This document shows, in pieces, positions 60,278 through 64,000 of a stretch of 64,000 nt of DNA. This DNA comes from Actinoallomurus liliacearum. GTDB lineage: Bacteria; Actinomycetota; Actinomycetes; Streptosporangiales; Streptosporangiaceae. Positions within the stretch are counted from its first letter, which is position 1, and the number at the start of each line of letters is the position of its first letter. The notes below the pieces were generated by a model that did not search any database, was not told where the DNA came from, and saw nothing but the letters and a program-made list of their open reading frames with translations. Both the position numbers and the translations under genes were made by a program. The stretch spans positions 558,001-622,000 of the forward strand of contig NZ_BAABHJ010000005.1 in NCBI RefSeq assembly GCF_039542035.1. Reading direction: 5' to 3'.

Positions 60278-61201
60278 GTGCGGGCGACGCGAATCATGCC
60301 TATTGTCCTGATTCCGGCGGCATTGGTCGCAGTCGCGGGACCGGCGCTCGCACGATCGGGTCATGGGGGCGGCACCTCGGTCAGCGTTCAGGCGGACGAC
60401 CCGTACGGCGTCTCCGACCCCGCCACGCTCGCGTTCTGGACGCCGAAGCGGATGGCGGCGGCCACGCCGCTCGACGGACGCCCGACCCAGGCGGCCAGTG
60501 GCAAGATGGGCGTGGCGTCCAGCCGGCCGACCGCCAAGACGTGGACCGGCAGCCCCGTCGTCGGTGCGCTGTTCCTCAGCAACGGAAGCGGCAGCCACTA
60601 CTGCACCGCCAGCGTCGTCAGCACGCCCAAGAAAAGCCTGATCCTCACCGCCGGCCACTGCCTGTACGGCACCAACGGCTGGGCGAAGAACATCGTCTTC
60701 GTGCCGCGCTACAGCAAGACCAAGGGCGCCCGCCCGTACGGCGCGTGGACCGTCAAGTACATGTACGTCGACTCGCGCTGGAAGAAGAAGCGCGACCCGG
60801 ACCTCGACTTCGGCTTCGCGGTGGTCGGCACGCGGAACGGCAAGCCCATCGCGAGCGTCGTCGGCGCGAACCGGCTCGTCATCAACCAGGGCTACACGAA
60901 CCGGGTCCGCGTCATCGGATACCCGATGAAGAAGTACTCCTCCGTCGACAAGCCGATCTACTGCAACGTCACCACCCACAAGGCGTTCAAGTATCAGATC
61001 TACTTCGACTGCAACGGCTTCTACGGCGGCACGAGCGGCAGTCCCTGGATCAAGAACTACAACACCACCACCCGGCGTGGCGACGTCCTCGGGGTCATCG
61101 GCGGCTACCAGGAGGGCGGCAAGTACGACTGGCGGTCGTACGCCTCCGTCTTCGACAAGGACGTCAACAACCTCTTCACGACGGCCAAGAAGCACGGCTG
61201 A
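60278..61201 (+). CDS. Secreted trypsin-like (V8/S1B-type) serine peptidase 1
   Basis: 307 aa from GTG 60278. Signal peptide ending AGPALA. Catalytic H127 (LTAGHCLYG), D175 or D177 (DLDFGFA) and S253 in GGTSGSPW; CTASVV and GVIGGYQEGG are shared with the two following genes. Exported; may be a digestive or processing protease. First of three tandem paralogues. Confidence 0.92.
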   Translation: MRATRIMPIVLIPAALVAVAGPALARSGHGGGTSVSVQADDPYGVSDPATLAFWTPKRMAAATPLDGRPTQAASGKMGVASSRPTAKTWTGSPVVGALFLSNGSGSHYCTASVVSTPKKSLILTAGHCLYGTNGWAKNIVFVPRYSKTKGARPYGAWTVKYMYVDSRWKKKRDPDLDFGFAVVGTRNGKPIASVVGANRLVINQGYTNRVRVIGYPMKKYSSVDKPIYCNVTTHKAFKYQIYFDCNGFYGGTSGSPWIKNYNTTTRRGDVLGVIGGYQEGGKYDWRSYASVFDKDVNNLFTTAKKHG

Positions 61202-61294
61202 ATCGCGACACGGCTCGGGAAAACCCGGCGGCGGCGCGGCGATGATGCAATAGTTCCTCTTCGTGTACGCGTGCGCACGGAGGGTGGGTCCCTG

Positions 61295-62191
61295 GTGAAG
61301 ACCACACGACTGCTCTGTGCCGTCCTGGCCGGCCTGACGCCGCTCACCCCGCTCCCGCGTGCCTCGGCCGTCGGCGGGCACGCCGTGCACGCCGTCACCT
61401 TCGTGGACCGCACCGCCGGAACGCGCAGCGCGGCCTACTGGACCGAGCGGATGATGGCGACCGCGACGCCCGTCGACGCTCGCCTGACGCGGCAGGCCGG
61501 GCCGCCCGACGCCATGCCGGCGGCCGGTTACACCGGCGGCAGCCGCGTCGTCGGGGCGCTGTTCCTCAGCAACGGGACCGGCCGGCACTACTGCACCGCC
61601 AGCGTGGTCGGCTCCGCCAAGCGGAACCTTTTGATCACCGCGGCGCACTGCCTGTACAGCCCGAGCGGCCACGCGTGGAACCGGAACCTCGTCTTCGTGC
61701 CGAAGTACAGCCGCGGCCGCCGCCCGTACGGCACCTGGCCGGTATGGCTGATGGTCGCCGACCAGCGCTGGATCGACCACGGCGACCAGGACGCCGACGT
61801 CGCGTTCGCCGCCGTGCAGGAGATGAACGGCCGGCGCATCGCCGACGTCGTCGGGGCGAACGAACTGCTGATCAACACGGGCTACGCCAACCGGGTCACG
61901 GTGATCGGTTACCCGTCGCGGGCGAACGACCCGAGTGACCGGCCGATCCGCTGCACCGGCCCGACGTACCGGTACGCCGACGCCCAGCTCCGGTTCGACT
62001 GCGGCGGCTTCACCGGCGGCACGAGCGGCAGTCCGTGGATCTCCGACTACGACGACCAGGCGCAGCGCGGTTACGTGATCGGCGTGATCGGCGGCTACCA
62101 GAAGGGCGGCGACACCGACTGGCGGTCCTACAGCCCCCTGTTCGACGACGACATCGGCCGCCTCGCCGTCACGGCGAACGACCAGGCCTGA
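61295..62191 (+). CDS. Secreted trypsin-like serine peptidase 2
   Basis: 298 aa from GTG 61295, which has GGAGGG upstream; an in-frame GTG at 61271 is less likely. Signal peptide ending PRASAVGG. Triad His in LLITAAHCLY, Asp in QDADVAFAA, Ser in GGTSGSPW. Same length and motif order as the neighbours. 93 bases after paralogue 1. Confidence 0.92.
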   Translation: MKTTRLLCAVLAGLTPLTPLPRASAVGGHAVHAVTFVDRTAGTRSAAYWTERMMATATPVDARLTRQAGPPDAMPAAGYTGGSRVVGALFLSNGTGRHYCTASVVGSAKRNLLITAAHCLYSPSGHAWNRNLVFVPKYSRGRRPYGTWPVWLMVADQRWIDHGDQDADVAFAAVQEMNGRRIADVVGANELLINTGYANRVTVIGYPSRANDPSDRPIRCTGPTYRYADAQLRFDCGGFTGGTSGSPWISDYDDQAQRGYVIGVIGGYQKGGDTDWRSYSPLFDDDIGRLAVTANDQA

Positions 62192-62198
62192 GCCGCGG

Positions 62199-63083
62199 GT
62201 GCTCCGCGGTTTGCTACTGACGGCGGCCCTGTCCTCCATGACGGTGCCGGTCGCCGCGGCGAACGTCGCGGGGATCCGCGCGGTCGGCCACGTCGCACCG
62301 GACGCGGCGCGGGACGCCGCGTACTGGACCGTCTCCCGGATGGCGGCCGCGACTCCGCCGGAGGTCCGGTCGGGACACCACGCGCCCGGACCGCCCGCGG
62401 GCATCCCCCGGGCCAGGCCGGGCGGCGGCAGCCGGGTCGTCGGCGCGCTCTTCTACCGCAACGGACGTGGCGACCACTACTGCACCGCCAGCGTCGTCCA
62501 CACGCCGAAGAAGGACCTCATCCTCACGGCGGCCCACTGCCTGTACGACCCGGGCGACCGGGCCTACGCGACGCACATCGCGTTCGTCCCGGCGTACCGC
62601 ACCGCGCGGCCCCACCCGTACGGCGTCTGGCCAGTCCGCAGGACCTGGCTGGACTCGCGCTGGACGAGCCACGGCGACCGGGATCTCGACTTCGGCTTCG
62701 CGGCGCTGGGCAGGGTCGGCGGCCGCCACATCGTCGACGTCGTCGGCTCGAACCGGCTCCTGGTCGGCCAGGGGTTCACCAATCGGGTGACGGTGATCGG
62801 GTACCCGGTCAAGGCCCACAATCCGGCCGACCGGCCCATCTGGTGCGCGAACCGGACGTTCAAGCTGTCGCGGCACCAGGTCGGCTTCGACTGCAAGGGC
62901 TTCTACGGCGGCACCAGCGGCAGCCCGTGGATCGTCCGGTACGACAACAGGACGCAGAGCGGCATGGTCATCGGGACGCTCGGCGGGCACCAGCGGGGCG
63001 GCTCGACCCACTGGCGTTCCTACAGCGCCCTCTTCGACGGCGACATCTCCAAGCTGATCGCCAAGGCCGACGAAGAGGCCTGA
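62199..63083 (+). CDS. Secreted trypsin-like serine peptidase 3
   Basis: 294 aa from GTG 62199, 7 bases after paralogue 2, so read with it. Signal peptide MLRGLLLTAALSSMTVPVAAAN. His in LILTAAHCLYDP, Asp in DRDLDFGFA, Ser in GGTSGSPW. The mature N-terminal 50 residues diverge most, as expected for propeptide regions. The stop lies 1 base from the stop of rarD. Confidence 0.92.
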   Translation: MLRGLLLTAALSSMTVPVAAANVAGIRAVGHVAPDAARDAAYWTVSRMAAATPPEVRSGHHAPGPPAGIPRARPGGGSRVVGALFYRNGRGDHYCTASVVHTPKKDLILTAAHCLYDPGDRAYATHIAFVPAYRTARPHPYGVWPVRRTWLDSRWTSHGDRDLDFGFAALGRVGGRHIVDVVGSNRLLVGQGFTNRVTVIGYPVKAHNPADRPIWCANRTFKLSRHQVGFDCKGFYGGTSGSPWIVRYDNRTQSGMVIGTLGGHQRGGSTHWRSYSALFDGDISKLIAKADEEA

Positions 63084-63084
63084 C

Positions 63085-63990
63085 TCAGACGGCCTCGGGC
63101 ACCGGCTCGGGCCGGAGCGCCGCGCGCCGCTTCGACCGGGCCGCGCGCAACCCGTCCGCGGTGAGCATCGCCAGGGCCGCCCAGACCAGCAGGAAGCCGA
63201 CCCACCGGCTCGCGGGCATCGCCTCGTGCTGGACCAGCAGGCCGATCAGGAACTGGATGACCGGCGCGAGGTACTGCAGCATGCCGATGACGGTCAGCGG
63301 CACTCGCGTCGCCGCGGTGTTGAACAGCATCAGCGGGATCGCCGTGACCACGCCCGCGCCGACGAGCAGCGTGACGTGCCCGGCTCCGTGCCCGGTGAAG
63401 GTCTGGTGCGGCGCGAGCAGCGTGTACGCCAGCGCGGGCACGAACAGCACCGCCGTCTCGATCGTCAGGCTCTCCGCCGACCCGGTCGCCGCGAACTTCT
63501 TGACGAGGCCGTACGTGCCGAAGCTGCCGGCCAGCAGCAGCGCGATCCACGGCAGCCGGCCGTAGTCCGCGGCGAGCACGCCGACGGCGACCACGCTGAC
63601 CCCGATCGCCGCCCACTGCCACGTCCGCAGCCGCTCGCGGAAGACCAGGACGCCGAGCAGCACGCTGACCAGCGGGTTGATGAAGTAGCCGAGGGCCGCC
63701 TCGATCGTGTGCCCGCTGTTCACGGCGTAGATGTACGTTCCCCAGTTGACCGTGATGATCAGTGCGGCGAGGGCCAGCAGCAGGATCCGCCGCAGTCCCA
63801 TGGTCCGCAGCCACGTCCAGTGCCGGCGCACGGCCAGGATCACGACGACGGCCACCAGCGACCAGATCATGCGGTGGGCGAGGATCTCCAGCGCCCCGGC
63901 CGGCTTGAGCAACGGCCAGTAGAGCGGGAACAGTCCCCACATCGTGTACGCCGCGATGCCGGACAGAATGCCACGACGGGTATCAGCCAC
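63085..63990 (-). CDS. rarD: RarD family EamA-type permease
   Basis: 301 aa from GTG 63990, ten helices. MADTRRGILSGIAAYTMWGLFPLYWPLL and NWGTYIYAVNSGHTIEAALGYFINPLVSVLLG are diagnostic of RarD. Substrate not established for the family (chloramphenicol-sensitivity protein in older annotations). Convergent with the peptidase cluster; the start is close to the window end, so its promoter lies at or beyond it. Confidence 0.93.
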   Translation of the reverse strand: MADTRRGILSGIAAYTMWGLFPLYWPLLKPAGALEILAHRMIWSLVAVVVILAVRRHWTWLRTMGLRRILLLALAALIITVNWGTYIYAVNSGHTIEAALGYFINPLVSVLLGVLVFRERLRTWQWAAIGVSVVAVGVLAADYGRLPWIALLLAGSFGTYGLVKKFAATGSAESLTIETAVLFVPALAYTLLAPHQTFTGHGAGHVTLLVGAGVVTAIPLMLFNTAATRVPLTVIGMLQYLAPVIQFLIGLLVQHEAMPASRWVGFLLVWAALAMLTADGLRAARSKRRAALRPEPVPEAV

Positions 63991-64000
63991 GGCCGAATCA

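Overview
The window is high-GC actinobacterial chromosome. GTG and TTG starts are common, most operon genes overlap by ATGA or GTGA, and there are F420-type LLM enzymes, a BldC-type regulator, a DUF5753 XRE / DUF397 pair, a CU044_5270-family protein next to an ECF sigma factor, menaquinone rather than ubiquinone genes, and a 14-subunit complex I operon. This fits a sporulating filamentous actinomycete, most likely Streptosporangiales (Actinomadura-like). The assignment is inferred from gene content. No rRNA, tRNA, CRISPR array or insertion sequence was recognised.

Layout. 1-5.4 kb: heme synthesis (3' end of hemC, a hemD with a divergent methyltransferase half, hemB, a PrimPol-like pseudoenzyme, hemL), closed by a 40-bp perfect palindrome. 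5.4-20.3 kb: an accessory stretch of small regulator/enzyme pairs (LLM oxidoreductases; TetR with FAD monooxygenase and hydrolase; DapA-like aldolase, EamA transporter and LysR; NmrA-like protein; hydrolases; ECF sigma with CU044_5270 protein; HTH regulator with a frameshifted hydrolase; MerR; a 52-aa small protein with its own terminator; GNAT). 20.4-24 kb: a WhiJ-like set (ATPase, XRE/DUF5753, truncated DUF397), then a HIT gene whose 3' 263-273 bp is repeated on the far side of a lower-GC VapBC-type toxin-antitoxin pair, followed by a remnant of a second antitoxin. 24-28.8 kb: SDR, MmyB-like XRE, zinc alcohol dehydrogenase and TetR, a hypothetical, and a decayed MDMPI-like gene.

28.9-36.8 kb: cytochrome c maturation system II (two TlpA/ResA-like lipoproteins, CcdA, ResB, CcsB), flanked by two paralogous L,D-transpeptidase lipoproteins. 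36.8-40.6 kb: a PLDc_N membrane protein, an anthrax-lethal-factor-like metalloprotease with a small partner, bldC, a threonine dehydratase followed by three tandem 47-bp repeats, and a DUF4229 protein. 40.6-59.5 kb: menG facing away from a long unit menJ-nuoABCDEFGHIJKLMN-polyprenyl diphosphate synthase, with a perfect 18-bp Rex-type operator at its head. 59.5-64 kb: a secreted or membrane-anchored protein, three tandem secreted S1 peptidase paralogues, and RarD.

How it fits together. The two ends of the window serve respiration: heme and cytochrome c maturation, menaquinone ring methylation, side-chain synthesis and reduction, and the NADH dehydrogenase that uses menaquinone. The Rex-type site suggests that the NADH/NAD+ ratio controls the nuo unit. 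The middle is accessory DNA with duplication, truncation and decay, mostly around 16.3-17.3, 21.7-24 and 28.3-28.8 kb.
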